A DNA stretch of 64,000 nt from Maniola hyperantus (GCF_902806685.2 NC_048542.1:11206533-11270532), one strand, 5' to 3'. Positions 43,431-56,599 are shown, counted from the stretch's first letter. Program-made: numbers and translations. Notes: generated by a model from the sequence alone, not told the origin.

Positions 43431-44439
43431 GCCAAAACGCGTAACACACATTTTTACCACGCACACTCATTGGAGGACAGGACCAAACTATAGTGTATTG
43501 TTGAAAAATTTTATCCTTTTCTCACACTTTGAAGGGAAGCACTCACACACCCACACGGAACGCATACGCAGTACTAAATAAGGGTGAACTGCAAGGACTA
43601 CAAAGACCCTGAAGGGACGTGGTGCGATGAAAAGGACAGCAAACGAGACACAAAGGAAAGAGAAGGATAGAAAAGTAGGTGCTGGATCATACCCTCCAGT
43701 TGGAACTTGTGACGCAACACGGGCGAAGGTAAGCAGGTGTAAGCAACATGCATGAAAAAAATACACTTTTTTATTGGATAGGTCAGTCTTTAGTTCTTAT
43801 GTAGGTACGAAGATTTGAAAAAGTAGGTACCTACATACCTACTTGTACAAAATAAGTTAAGAGTTTAAAAAACCTATTTTAAAGTCAAATCTTTTTCAAT
43901 GTAAGTACTAAAAATTTTAGTACATATTTTGATTTAATGACAAATAGATTAAAGCTTACTCGTGCCATTATGGAGTTACATTGCCCACTTTCCGTGACCA
44001 TCATCATGCTTTTGTCATTGTTTTTTTTAGTGCATTCATAGAAACAAATTCGACAGTCCTGCCATATGCCATCAGAGAGTTCCAATATCTAACTCCCAAC
44101 TAGGTACATCATCAGAGACGTTCAATGGTACCATAGTCATATGACTATGGTACTGAATCTATGGTCATCCAAACCACAGGTGTCTGCAGATTTTCAACTC
44201 AAACCATTATTATTACTCGATCGGACAATTTCGAAGTGCCTAGGCAGAAAATCTGTTAGGTACCTACCTACCAATTTCCATTCAACTAATAAGTCAAAAT
44301 AATAAAAAGCTTTTTAAAAAAGTTAAAAAATAAATGCTTTTATTTATTTAACTTTTTAATGATCGAAAACAAAATAGGGTACCTAGCGAAAAATCATTAT
44401 TAAGTAGGTAGGTACTAACTAGGTATTTCCAAAGTAGCC

Positions 44440-44495
44440 GTCCACAGCCTTCTTTGTCAGTGTATTGTCATTTGTCTTACAAGAAGGCTGTGGAC
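44440..44495. repeat. Perfect 15-bp inverted repeat
   Basis: GTCCACAGCCTTCTT (44440-44454) and its exact complement (44481-44495) flank 26 bases. Confidence 0.55.
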
Positions 44496-44885
44496 CGTCT
44501 CATCGGTCGTCCAATTTCCTAAAAAGGGCAAAATGAAACCTTTTCATTTTCACATTCGAGATGTTAAGTACTTTACTCGTATATCTATATATTTAGATAC
44601 GTATACTCGCTAAATATTAACAAGCTCCTTTCATTTTAGTGAGAAAGGGACTGGTGGGGAGGGGTGAAGAGATTGGGACTTACGATTGAAAACAAAAAAA
44701 AAATAACAAAAAGTTCTTAAGGAGCGGAAGCCGCATTGGTGATCCATCGGCATTTTCGTTTCTTGCCAAATTCGAGAGGTCACAGTTGAATTTTTTTTCA
44801 ACTAATATTATTCTTTAAGTTATAATGTAACTGAGTTATAACTACATTAGGTAATCATAACTACATTTTAGCTAAAGCTTATTAA

Positions 44886-45174
44886 GTGCCAGCGCGTGCC
44901 AGACCTTCGTTATTTTATAAAAGCTGAAAGTTTATATGCGTATTGTCCCCAGCACAGGGAGGAACGATCTGCGACTATGAAGTTTGGATCATGGTGGCTT
45001 TGGGAGATAACAGACCTAACAAAAGTATTTTTTTTCTTCAGGATAGTATTAGAAATTACGTCATGCATTTGCAGACACTTTTATATCGTTGCAACCACCT
45101 GTCAGACACCCTTAAACTTAAGAACTATAACTTGACCTTTTATAGAATAACGAAGGTCTGGCACGCGCTGGCAC
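44886..45174. mobile_element. Palindromic MITE family H, copy 2
   Basis: About 290 bp with nearly perfect 25-30 bp inverted ends, GTGCCAGCGCGTGCCAGACC and complement. Same family as 30648-30862. Confidence 0.7.
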
Positions 45175-46480
45175 TCTCTCTATTAGTAATAAAGGATTCC
45201 GAATCTTCGAGACTTTGGCAAAGTAATATTTACCACTGAATAGGATTAGTTAAAGGACGAAGACAATCCTACAATTTTAAAAACACATTTACTTGGATGA
45301 AACTGAAGAAAATATAATTCAAATTCAATTTGGATGGATTCTCCAATCAGATATCGTAAATAAATAAACATCCTGTTATGTGCACAATGATAAAGTTCTT
45401 TTGGATCCCGCTAGAGGATAAACTTATTATTACTACCGACTTAAAGGGCATTGTCAGATACCTAATCTTCAGTCAGATTAGATGCCGATAAATAGAACTT
45501 TTTCACATAGAAAAGCTAATTTGATGAGGTAATATTGATAACAATTCCTCTCAAAGGACTTATCGCTAAATTTTTTCACATTAATCATTTTATTACATTG
45601 ACAGTCTTTTGCTTTCAATAAGTTTTTCTTTAATGTGACACTATTACGTTTTGCTTTGCTAGTTTTTGAAATACGGAAATGGTTGGACGATATAAGGGGG
45701 TGGACAGGGCTTAGTTACCCAAAGTTAAAAGAATGACCTCCGAACTTCGTTTCGAAGAAGGCACGCGATGATGATGATGATAATTATCACGTTTTGCATT
45801 TCTATAATATTATGCTTCATTAAAGTATAGGCAGTTAGATAGTTGGAATTGACCACTCAGGGAGCTTAGCAACAAACGTAAGGTGGTACGAATGTAGTAT
45901 AATTTCTAATTAAGGCAAGGAAGTAGATAGCTAATCTATGACCATTTCCACCTGTCTTTAGTACCACCCTTCGGACATGATTTCAACTGCGATTGTGTAC
46001 TTACACGGAAATAGTCTGATTATTATTGTTATTTACGAACCCAAGGCATGACAAAGGGGTAGGAGTCATCAAGGAAATTAAATTATAGAAAGAACATCAT
46101 TGAGTAATTTTAAAAATGAAAAATATGCTGCAATCAAGAAAATGTAAATAGAAATATGTATTGTAACACAAATGCATCAGAAGTCAGGACCTCTGTAGCT
46201 GTACGAGTACGTAACTGAGTATTTAAAGTTATCAAAGCAAATTTTATGATGCTGTGAGCTCATCAGTATCGGTTTGGGCTCTAAGCCCTAAACGTACAAG
46301 CACTGAGGAGAAATCTCTGCGTAAAAGTCAAAATAAAGGCTCTGATTGTAAATATGTATGGGGTTTTACTTTAAAATTGACCAACGTCGTTATACTTTAT
46401 ATTATTGGCTTTGAAACATTTGGCTGCATTTCTAATTATTTATGCGTAAGTCTAAGTACACACCTTGGCAGCTATGTATT

Positions 46481-47015
46481 TAAAGTAGCCGGCAAGAAAA
46501 TATTGTACATCGACCTTTAGAATGAGATTTCAGCATTGTAAAGCGTTGTCTCTATCACTCATACCTTTTTTTTATTTATTCAGATACAAGTTAGCCCTTG
46601 ACTGCAATCTCACCTGGTGGTAAGTGATGATGCAGTCTAACATGATAGCGGGCTAACCTGGAAGGGGTATGGCAGTTTTTATTAAACCCATACCCCTTTG
46701 GTTTCTACACGGCATCGTACCGGAACGCTAAATCGCTTGGCGGCACGGCTTTGCCGGTAGGGTGGTAACTAGCCACGGCCGAAGCCTCCCACCAGACCAG
46801 ACCAGAAATTTAGAAATTATAAAATTCCAAACCCCTGCCAGGAATCGAACCCGGGACCTCCCAGTATTAAGACCACAGCGCTTACCACTGCGCCAGGGAG
46901 GTCGTCAAACCTATGTGACGTTTTGTCGGTCTCAACGACAGAGACAACGCTCTACGAAACCACTGTCTTTCTAAAGGTCGATGTACAATATTTTCTGCCA
47001 TGTACCGACTGTATC
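46481..47015. mobile_element. Palindromic MITE family D, split by a SINE
   Basis: Outer parts (46481-46566 and 46909-47015) match one family D element and read continuously if the middle is removed. The family reads CATACCTATATGACG across the point; here it is interrupted with ACCT present on both sides. Confidence 0.75.
46567..46908 (-). mobile_element. Full-length tRNA-derived SINE
   Basis: Read on the minus strand: tRNA-like head with A box TGGCGCAGTGGTAAGC and B box GGGTTCGATTCC, a body ending CACCAGGTGAGATTGCAGTC, and an ATCTGAATAAATAAAAAAA tail. It is about 340 bp and inserted into a family D MITE. Confidence 0.75.
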
Positions 47016-47516
47016 TACCGGATTGCAAAAAACAAATATATACATTATACAACACAAGTTAGGGAAACAATATTTTTTTTTAATTTGTACCTATCTACAA
47101 TCTACATACAAGTAGGTTACTGCCTATACAAAGTAAAATTAATGTCTTGAGACATTTGTAATTATCAAAGGACAATCAAAGGACTTCCTCCTAGTGGAGG
47201 TCTTGCGTAAAATGCAACAACGCTAACTCGAGGGGTTTTGAGGAAGTGGCCAGTTAACTCACGCATATTCCATGTTTCCTGTCTTATGTCCCCTAGGTAT
47301 GTCTCAATTCTCGATGTTTGGCTCTTTAGCTGTTAGCACTTCAAGACTTTCTCGAAACAAGTTTGAAGAGGAATGGCAAACAAATGTCCCGTTATATTTC
47401 GAAATCTTCGAACTCACATTTTAGAAAAAAGATCTTAAGTACTTACTTACTACTCGAAATGTTTGAGTTTCTTACTCAGGTAGGTATATTCCTGCACTTT
47501 CTTATATTCATTTATT

Positions 47517-47718
47517 TACTAGCTTATGCTCGCGACTTCTTCCGCGTAGATTACATAAATTTCAACCCCCTATTTTACTTCCTTAGGGGCTGAAATTACA
47601 AAAATCCCTTAGCTGATGCCTACGTCATAATAGTTATCTGCATGCCAAATTTCATCCCAATCCGTCCAGTAGTTTCAGCTGTGCGTTGATTCAGTCAGTC
47701 ACGTTTTCCTTTTATTTA
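47517..47718 (-). mobile_element. Helitron-like Lep1-type element
   Basis: Starts ACTAGCTTATGCTCGCGACT and ends at a short CAGTCAGTCACG run. Confidence 0.65.
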
Positions 47719-49150
47719 TTTAGTTTATTCATTTGCCTTCACGTACAATATTATAGTAAATGCTTAAATCTAGCATTCACATGAGGATGTCAGGCTCAGG
47801 ACATTGCAAATATTACATTGTAATAAAAATATCAATTAAATTAGCTAAAATATTATCCAGTGACCATTATACATTGCTCATGCTTAACCCAGGAGTTTCA
47901 GAATTCAGAACGGAATTATTTTCCTCTCGCACCATCTACTCCATACATTATTATCGAGGTTCATTCGTATTTATCAATAGCGTAAGTATTATTGCATCTA
48001 CCTACTTTTCATTCCTTATTTTTCTTTTTAAATTCCATCAGAACTTGTTTCTGTTCCCAGAGGTATTGTTATTGCGTATTGGATTGTGGCTTGGTTAAAG
48101 ATGCAACTTTTGCTTTACTTAGTGAACGATAGTTGTTTGATAAAAAGCTTATTTCGTTAGTAAGTATACCTAAGTACATTATATTATGGTGCGCAGGAAA
48201 TTTTAAGGCTGTGAGATTTTGCACAACCATAAATTATTCACCAGCCACCATAGTCGTCGGCTATGCTCCCGCATGCCATAGGTACATTTTCTAATATTTG
48301 TTTATAGCCTTATCAACCTGTTTATGACCTGTACAGTGTACAACCTTAAAGCTGTTCACCTGCTTAAAATAGAATGCTAAGTATTAAAATTATGATAGTG
48401 ATATAGTTCTTGCATTTCACGAAGGCCACTGACTCATGTTTGTGTTTTATACATAATGTAAATGTGTGCGTTCTTGCGCTTGCTCGCGACTGATTGGTCC
48501 GACATGCACGCACACTTACGCAATGACCATGTAAACGACGTTACCACAAGTAAAGTTCAGTAGCGTTCGTGAATTGCAAGAACTGTTTTATTAAATCTGC
48601 AAACTAGATTGCGTCATTTCGTGGGTGACCATAGTATAAATATAAATAGATGTTATAGATAAAAGCCTAATAGACAAAATCAAGGTGGCCACACTACTCG
48701 GAGTCAAGTTGAAACTGCAGAAATAATATACTGTGTATCAGGTATAGGCTCGTCTCAAATGCAACACGTTTGACCTGTAAGCACTTGAATGAGCATAGTT
48801 AGCAGTTCGATGTACTCAGTAGGAAGAATGTAGGTTATTTAATAGTTTCTCATTATTGAAATAGCCTTACAAGCTGAGTAACAAAAAGTTCACAGCATTT
48901 TTATGCCATCTTAAGAAAAGAGCAAGGGACGACTAAATAAATAGAAGCGAATACGTAATTATGAAACAAAATAACAAAATTTTAAAATTTATTTATATTT
49001 CAAAATCAATTCACCAAATTTTTACTATTTTCAGGGTCTTTCAAATGCGATCCCGGCCACGATTTTCTTGTTTCTATTTTGTAGGTATCTTATTTCTTAA
49101 TGCATAAACATAAGTACCTACCTACCTAGGCTTTTGTTTTATATTTAGAC

Positions 49151-49319
49151 TAGCTGATCCCCGCGGCTTCGCCCGCGTGTATATAATATAGCCTATGTCA
49201 CTCAGGAATAATGTAGCTTTCTATTGGTGAAAGAATTTTCCAAATAGGTTCAGTAGTTCCAGAGATTACCCCCTACAAACAAACTTAACGACATTACCTC
49301 TTTATAATATTAGTATAGA
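49151..49319 (-). repeat. CTAG-ended repeat (family B type)
   Basis: Starts CTAGCTGATCCCCGCGGCTT and ends TATAATATTAGTATAGA, the two usual borders of a common lepidopteran repeat. Confidence 0.6.
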
Positions 49320-50099
49320 TAAAGCATTTATTCTATTATTTTGCTAACATAGAGCTGAGCAAATGTAGTCAAGTGAGGTAGATATTTATTCTCTTTAAAC
49401 ATAGGTATCCTGTAACCATATTTTATGAAACTTGTCTTCAAACAAGTATAGTTGGAAGGCAATACGACACCGGATTCTGTCGTATGAGAAAACACTTCGC
49501 AGGCCTCCGACGACGCATTTTTACGTAACACAATCCAACCAATGAAATGGAACTAATTGTTTTCATCCTCCGACAGGTTTCTAGTGGTATTAACTTTGAC
49601 AATATTAACTTTTACAATGAACTAGTCATAATTTGCAAATTCCTAAAATAAAGGAAATGAAAATCCATAGATTAATTATTATTGGTCTCGCTCCGCTCTA
49701 CTGAAAATCTTTTTTCTGCTTAAATATGTCGAACAGCTAGCTAATATACAATTTTTCCATGCCATAAGTAAATGTTTTAAAAAAATAGACATAGCGGTTT
49801 ATACGTAAAAAAAACCTAGGTATAAAACTTATGGAAATGAAGTCACGAGCATCAGTAGCTATACCTACTAAAGTAAAAAACTTATTTAAAAAACTGTCCC
49901 CCCAAGATAAGCAAGCCGATCGCACTTTAAATGGCGAAGGACGGTCGGCTCCTTTATATTAATGTTTTACCAAAGTGTTTTTGTCTCATTTTACTAATTA
50001 AAATAGCTCCACATTTATCGCGACTCTTAAAAGTACTCCACTTATGAAGTAACTAAAGGCTTTTAGTAACCGAATGCAACGCAGAAAGTCATGTGTTTA

Positions 50100-50534
50100 T
50101 TTTTAGGGTTCCGTAAATCAAAAGGAAAAACGGAACCCTTATAGGATCACTTTGTTGTCTGTCTGTCGGTCTGTCTGTCAAGAAACCTACGGGGTACTTC
50201 CCGTTGACCTAGAATCATAGGCAGGAAGGTGGGTCTTATAGCTGGCCTTAGGGGGAAAATCTGAAAACCGTGAATTTGTGGTTATATCACACAAAAAAAA
50301 AATTGTGTGTCATAAACTTATAACTACTATTTTCAATTTTCGAAGTAAGATAACTATATCAAGTGGGGTACCATAATATGAAAGGGCTTCACCTGTGCAT
50401 TCTAAAACAGATTTTTATTTGTTTTTAAGCATCATAGTTTTTTAAGTATCGCGCAAAAACGAAAAAATACGACTGAATTACAATTACGGAACCCTCGTTG
50501 CGCGAGCCTGACTCGCACTTGGCCTGTTTTTCAT
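50100..50534 (+). repeat. Family C repeat, copy 3
   Basis: Same borders as 13404-13845, with the GTCTGTCTGTCGGTCTGTC tract. Confidence 0.65.
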
Positions 50535-52753
50535 TATTGACTAAGTATAATTCAGCGTTCAGCGCGACACTTAGAACTTTCGGACAAAAATTCATATAAT
50601 AATATAATAGGGTCCAATGCAATAGTGTTTTTGCATGTAGTAGTCAGAAGAATTTCAAAAAAATTCGATACCTATAAAATCATAAATATGTATTGGTTTT
50701 ATGATAGTGTCACACAAATTGACGGACGGGATTCATTTTTTGTTACCCTTTCATCTCTTTTTTTGCAGCCCGGTTGTAGTATCGCTACTGAAATTCTACA
50801 ATAAGGTTTTAGTAACTAAGTAACAACGTTGGGACAAAAAGATCTCTACATATTATGTACAATATCTAATCTCTTAAAAATAATATGTAAAGAACTTGGT
50901 CTATGCCAGTCTCTTATAATCTGAAAGCAAACAAGTGAGGGTCCAAACAGGTTCAGTATCCCTTTGAGCATAAGCGAATAGACGAGCCTAATGTCTCTAA
51001 TGTGCCCACGTGAGTGTCTACAATAGTGCCAAAGTCTAGGGGAAGGATGCGAAATTAAACCCTTGTCTATTCATTAGGACGTTCTCACGCATCGTCATGG
51101 TCATGTACAATTTATCATTATAATTCCCCTACATTAGGAGCCAGTGCTGTTTATAAAGTTATGTATGAGGTCAGTTGGTATGTGTGGCATAGTTAAAAGC
51201 TTGAAATAGCATTATTGATGAACCAAAAGATTAATGCAATATGATCCGAGCCACTGAGTTGTTAAATGAATGGGTGACCTGATTTTTGTGCTGCTTCTTC
51301 TCTTTACTTTCCATCTCAGAGCTATCAAATATAATCAAAATAGAGAACTTACTCGTTATTACATTTACCGTAGGGTTCCGGAAGATATATCATTCAATAT
51401 TTAAATTTTTATCTAATTTGATTAAATTATGGATATAAATGCTGGTAAATTACAAGATCTGGCAAATACATAGGTATATGTACATATATCAAAAAATGTT
51501 CAAGTATGTTATTTTAACAGGGTTCTTAATGGGGACTGCTTTGACAAAACTGGACTGATAATGGGCAGATAAAGAAGAAACCAAAAATCTGGTAGCAACT
51601 TCCGACTTGTTTACTAAACGAGGGGATCCAGGTTTTTGTTGGAAACATGCGACGCGTCAGCGCCATCCCATATGTCGATGACACATTTAAAACACACATG
51701 TGTAGTTTTTGCTAGTTAGCCGAGCTGCCACTTGGCCTTTTCGGGAGACCAGTTTCTGTTATCTCCGAATTGATAAAATTTCTTGCTACACGGCCCTCTT
51801 GCTAAATTTTCCCTAGCATATTATTAATGAAAACAGTGGTTTCATTACTGAAGGAACAATTGTAATTGCTTTTTTTAATATGCAAAGGACATTAGGATAG
51901 GTATAAGAGTGGGGTGCGTTACAAAAGGACAGCTGGTCCCCTCGTAGTGATTACGATCGCTGTAGCCTTGGTTAGGACTTTAATAAAATATTACACGGTA
52001 CGTCCGCAAGTTTTCAGTATGCATCAAGTCTGGACGGACAAATCCTAAAAGTCAACAAATAAAAGCCATTATTGTAGAACAACAAAGGTCTAGGGGTTGT
52101 TCACCTGGTCATTTCCCCTAAGATTAATGTCTTAAGGCGTACAATGACTCCCGCGCACATTGCCTGACATTTCTCAACCCCGCGTAGCATTTTTTTTCTT
52201 TTTTCAACTTCCTCCCTCCCCTTATTATCGTCTTACAATAATTGTGAAGCAGCACGCGCCCGAAAGGTGTTTAGAGAAAGCGATAATGAACCATTTACTT
52301 TGTGAGCCTTTGTGGGAACAGAAATTCTATAATTACCTCTTAGTACTCTAATAGAAAAATAAATTTTATTGCATGTAGTATTGAAGCACATACAAACTTG
52401 AAATTACCTAATTAAACATCTGCTCTAGGTAGGTACAGGCAATTTAGATTCCTTACCAAGTAGTGAACTCTGTATGGATAAAAATGAAGTGACTAAACAT
52501 ATACCTACCTATTCTGCACAGTTTAGAGTAAATGCTGAAATATAGCACAAGGCAATCATAACCGCGGAGGGGCCTCTTGTTTTTATTATTTGAGGTCATT
52601 GTTCCTGCTCGAAGCGCCACGGGACTGAATTGTAACAGTTTATCATATTATCATCCCACATGCGTAGAGATTGGAGAGTGGATACTGGAGACACAAGGAT
52701 ATCACTTAATAGTTGACAGACCAAATCCTTTGCTAGTCTACTAATTATATTAC

Positions 52754-52966
52754 ACTAGCTTATACCCGCGACTTCGTGTGCCTGGTATTAGGTTTTTGAA
52801 ATCCCGTGGGAACTCTTTGATTTTCCGGGATAAAAAGTAGCCTATGTCCTGCTCCAGGTGTTTATCTATACCCATGCAAAAAATCACGTTGCACCATTGC
52901 GACGTGATTGAAGGACAAACCAACAAACCAACAAACAAACACACTTTCGCATTTATAATAAGGGTA
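52754..52966 (-). repeat. Family B repeat
   Basis: Starts ACTAGCTTATACCCGCGACT and contains the complement of TATCCCGGAAAATCAAAGAG; ends near CATTTATAATAAGG. Confidence 0.65.
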
Positions 52967-53404
52967 CCCACTGATTACCCTTTATTGGGGTTAAAATATT
53001 TTAGTCACAGCAACTGTAATGTCCTGTCTTTCAACTAGTTTTCTATTCAATTCAATTTACTTTATTGCGAATTTGGGTTAGTTTACAGATCTTAAAGGTA
53101 TTTATTATTAGTGTACGTCCAAATTCTACCTTGCGGCATGCAATGATACAATAATACAAATTACATTAAAAATACATGCACATTAAATACTGATGATTAA
53201 ATTGTTCTCATTATCTAGATCTGTCAGTATTCAGGGAGAAATGCTATCTGTAATAGCTCCACCTCCAGTTGTAAGAAAAAGCAGAAAATGCAAGTACAAT
53301 TCAATTCCCAGCAATTCAGACGAACTTATTAAGCGAAAACGTACATAAAATTAATTTTAAATGTCTGCAGACGACTAATTAAATTTAAAGCAGCCTGAAA
53401 TCCT

Positions 53405-53640
53405 TTAAAGGCCCGAAAGTTTCGCATTCACTATGGAATAATCAAAAAAATCCGCGGTGCATTGACCGGTAGTTGAGTTGCGAAGAATGCAGTCTGAGTC
53501 GTGTTCCAAGTAGTGTCTTGGGCAGGTGATAAAGCCCATCTGGTAAGCACGTGTCAATTTTACCCGATATCGTTCGGAGTGTGTTCGCCAATTATCCAAA
53601 ATTAGATTTCGAACGGTTCCCGTGCCGTTTGTTTCCTTTA
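53405..53640 (-). other. Unrecognised open frame
   Basis: A minus-strand frame without an early ATG reads about 77 residues, including NLILDNWRTHSERYRVKL and GFITCPRHYLEHDSDCILRN, and ends in TAA. Four cysteines and an ordinary amino-acid mix make it look protein-like. I do not recognise it; it may be an isolated exon, a gene fragment or chance. Confidence 0.25.
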
Positions 53641-53876
53641 TCGGATTTTAATAGACCTTTTAGTGATAATGTTGATTAACACCGAAATAATTAATCGATT
53701 GGTCCCATAGCCAATGATGATCGTACAAAAAGTTGCACAAAAGCGATTTATAACTTCAAGGCGTTGAAAGGATACCAGCTGCAATAAATTTTAGGATGGT
53801 ATGTAGACAATAATATGCTGTCCTGCATTTTGCACGTATCTAATAATTGGAACATCATGCTGTATCAAACAGTACA

Positions 53877-54030
53877 GTACGCGACAGGACGAGATAGCAA
53901 TAGGGGTATGAGGCGGGAGGACGCCTGGCACTCCCGCACGGCATCTGGTCCCGCATCAGGTTAGCGCGGGAGCTGTGCATGTGTGCGGGGCGTCTCCACC
54001 CCGATTGCCATCTCGACCTGTCGCGGAATA
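53877..54030. mobile_element. GC-rich palindromic MITE family E, copy 3
   Basis: Ends GTACGCGACAGGACGAGAT and the complement ATCTCGACCTGTCGCGG. Copy 2 is at 38058-38212. Confidence 0.7.
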
Positions 54031-54627
54031 TAGTCTTATTATACTTAGATTATTCCTGCAAACATTTTGGAATATGTACAATTTATTACTTCAATGGGGC
54101 CGATTCTCTTGTACACAATCTCTTAAGTAAACTATATTCAGGTCTAAATCTACTGCTATCCTTTTCCGCAAGCAACATTACGAAAGGGATAGCAATAGAT
54201 TTAGATGTGTCATTTTAGTTTAGGTGTACCTACCACGAAATTAGCCACAATGTTCTACTTTCGAATGGCGACAAAATAGTCACAATTTCCCACTTGAGGA
54301 TGTTATAGTATAGGACGTTTCCGAAAAAAACCTGCTAAATACAGCAGTTGATACCTACATAAAGGATGAAAATGATAATGATATATATACTACGGTCATG
54401 CTTTTCAATAGGTCTACCCGTGAAGTTGGATAAAAGTTTCAAGCTATCTACACAGATATCTACATGTAACATGTTGTTGCCCATAATAAAGTAATATAGA
54501 ATTATCGATCGAATTCAAATGCGGGAGTGCACGCGCCATCTGCGCCCCCACACAATGTTCGCGCAGCTGCTCCCATAGGTCTAGGAAAAACCTTGTTACA
54601 CGTCATAGGTTCCGCCAAATCTAATTA

Positions 54628-54841
54628 CACTAATATTAAAAGATGAAAGTTTGTGTGTGTGTGTGTATGTTTGTTACCCTTTCACGCAATTACTACTGGA
54701 CCGATTTGGCTGTTTGGAATGGAGATAAATTATACCCTGGGTTAAAAAATAGGCTAATTTTTATCCCGAAAAATCAAAAAGCTTCCACGGGATTTCGAAA
54801 AATCTAAATCCACGCGGACGAAGTCGCAGGCATCAGCTTGT
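54628..54841 (+). repeat. Family B repeat with (GT)n
   Basis: Starts ACTAATATTAAAAGATGAAA, has a (GT)n run, and ends GACGAAGTCGCAGGCATCAG. Confidence 0.6.
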
Positions 54842-54967
54842 AATTTTATATGCAATACAAGGTAGTCTAACGCTTACCATTTACAAACACGAAGAAATCA
54901 ACAATGTACCTAAGTTGTAAAATTGTTGATGAAGAAACTAAAAAATCACAATTATGATAAATCTTAA

Positions 54968-55229
54968 ATCTAAATATATAAAAGGAAAAGGTGACTGACT
55001 GACTGACTGACTGACTGACTGACTGACTGACTGACTGACTGACTGACTGATCTATCAACGCACAGCTCAAACTACTGGACGGATCGGGCTGAAATTTGGC
55101 ATGCAGAGAGCTATTATGATGTAGGCATCCGCTAAGAAAGGATTTTTGAAAATTCGACCCCTAAGGGGGTGAAATGGGGGTTTGAAATTTGTGTAGTCCA
55201 CGCGAATGAAGTCGCGAGCATAAGCTAGT
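54968..55229 (+). mobile_element. Lep1-type element with a long (GACT)n array
   Basis: About fourteen GACT units (54993-55049), far more than the 3-6 units of the other copies, then the standard body ending GTCGCGAGCATAAGCTAGT. Confidence 0.75.
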
Positions 55230-55257
55230 GGAACATAAAACTTTATCACGCGGGTAA

Positions 55258-55464
55258 CTAATTATTTTTCAAGCACAGCGCGTTAAAAGACGCGTTAGAA
55301 TGACACCAAATATACTTGTTGAGTGTAATCCATCCATCCATAGCACATAAACAGGTGCCTTCTTTAATGGAAATCACATCAGAAAGCCGCTTAGGTTCTG
55401 TATCAGCGTAGTATTCTAGTAAGTAGTAATCCTCATTGCCGAGGGGCATGGGACCCTTATCCAT
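55258..55464 (-). other. Unrecognised 68-residue open frame
   Basis: It starts at an ATG preceded in frame by a stop and reads MDKGPMPLGNEDYYLLEYYA, then DTEPKRLSDVISIKEGTCL. The LLEYYxDxEPKR pattern recalls a strand of pleckstrin-homology domains, but the rest does not support this. It may be a gene fragment or chance. Confidence 0.25.
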
Positions 55465-55542
55465 TAATCACATAATAGTGTTTTCTTGGGATAATAATGC
55501 AGTGGGTTCTCAGGTCCTATAATTATTGAGTGTTAGACTGCA

Positions 55543-55897
55543 GGGCGATTTCGTAAAACCTGTATCAATCATTATTACAATCTCAATTGTTGTTATTGGA
55601 TGAATTCGTGCTATTCTTGTTGCAACAATGCATTGTAGCCAATAGTGAGCGAGCGTCAACCAATCAGAGGTGATTGCGATCGTGACATTGTAGCTGTCAT
55701 TCTACCGCAATCGCGCACCAGTGGCCCTACCGCGGTTGTTTGACAGCTACAATGTCACGATCGCAATCATCTCTGATTGGTTAATGCTCGCTCACTATTG
55801 GCCACAATGCATTGTTGCAAAAAGAATCGCACAAATTCAGCCAATCAGAACAATTGAGATTGTAATAATGATTGATGCAGGTTTTAGACAATCGCCC
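55543..55897. mobile_element. Long fold-back element (about 157-bp arms)
   Basis: The two arms (about 55543-55699 and 55741-55897) are inverted copies with limited mismatches, around a 41-bp loop. The outer end is GGGCGATT. The arm sequence matches the direct copies at 1530-1905. Confidence 0.75.
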
Positions 55898-56599
55898 TAC
55901 TGGTGTGCACAAACTAGATCCAAATAATGAAACGTTATTTAAGTATCACCAAAAAATTTTAAAAATAACAACGGAGAATTCTTAGCTCTATGCGGTGCGG
56001 AACCCTAATCATATTTGTATCTCTTTTTTGTTTGATAAAGGATATCTTCCTGGGTGTGCCCAATGTAAAAGCGATTATAATTGGAACTGCTTTGTTGTTT
56101 TGTTTATAAAAGGTCGGCTGTGTTATTTTAATGTTATGGGACAAGCTGATAGCAGTGTTCTTATAAGACATGTTCGAGTATATAAACAACTACGTAGTTA
56201 AGTGTAACTTTTAACTATTTAGGAAATCCCAATGATTGAATGATAACTACACGCCCTAACTATAATTCAAAGCAATTCAAAATACAGCCGTTTGTATAAG
56301 TTAAGCATTCATAGACCAATCTATCTACCATATTTTTTTCTAATTCCATCCGGGTTAAAATGTTCTTGGATTTTTCAATACGACATTCTCGTGTAAAGCT
56401 ATGTCGTCGCGCTTTGCGTGCCTACTAGGTTCTTTTTTTTTTATTATTATTAACACACAAGAAAATTTACATATAATAGGTAGTACGCATTGCAAAAAAC
56501 CGAAATAATACTATTTCTAGAATTCAGGTAGAAATCATCTGTAGTCAATCTTTCGAACATCGGGAAATCGGTAAAGATTATTGATATAGCTGTAACCTG

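Noticed and set aside
43488..43766. 92-residue minus-strand frame with hydrophobic stretch upstream of Myb
   Set aside because: No homology recognised, and it overlaps the presumed promoter and 5' untranslated region; the opposite strand has a donor-like GAAG/GTAAGC that could equally be chance.
54993..55049. Regular short repeats that could suggest a CRISPR array
   Set aside because: They are contiguous 4-bp GACT units with no spacers, in an animal genome.
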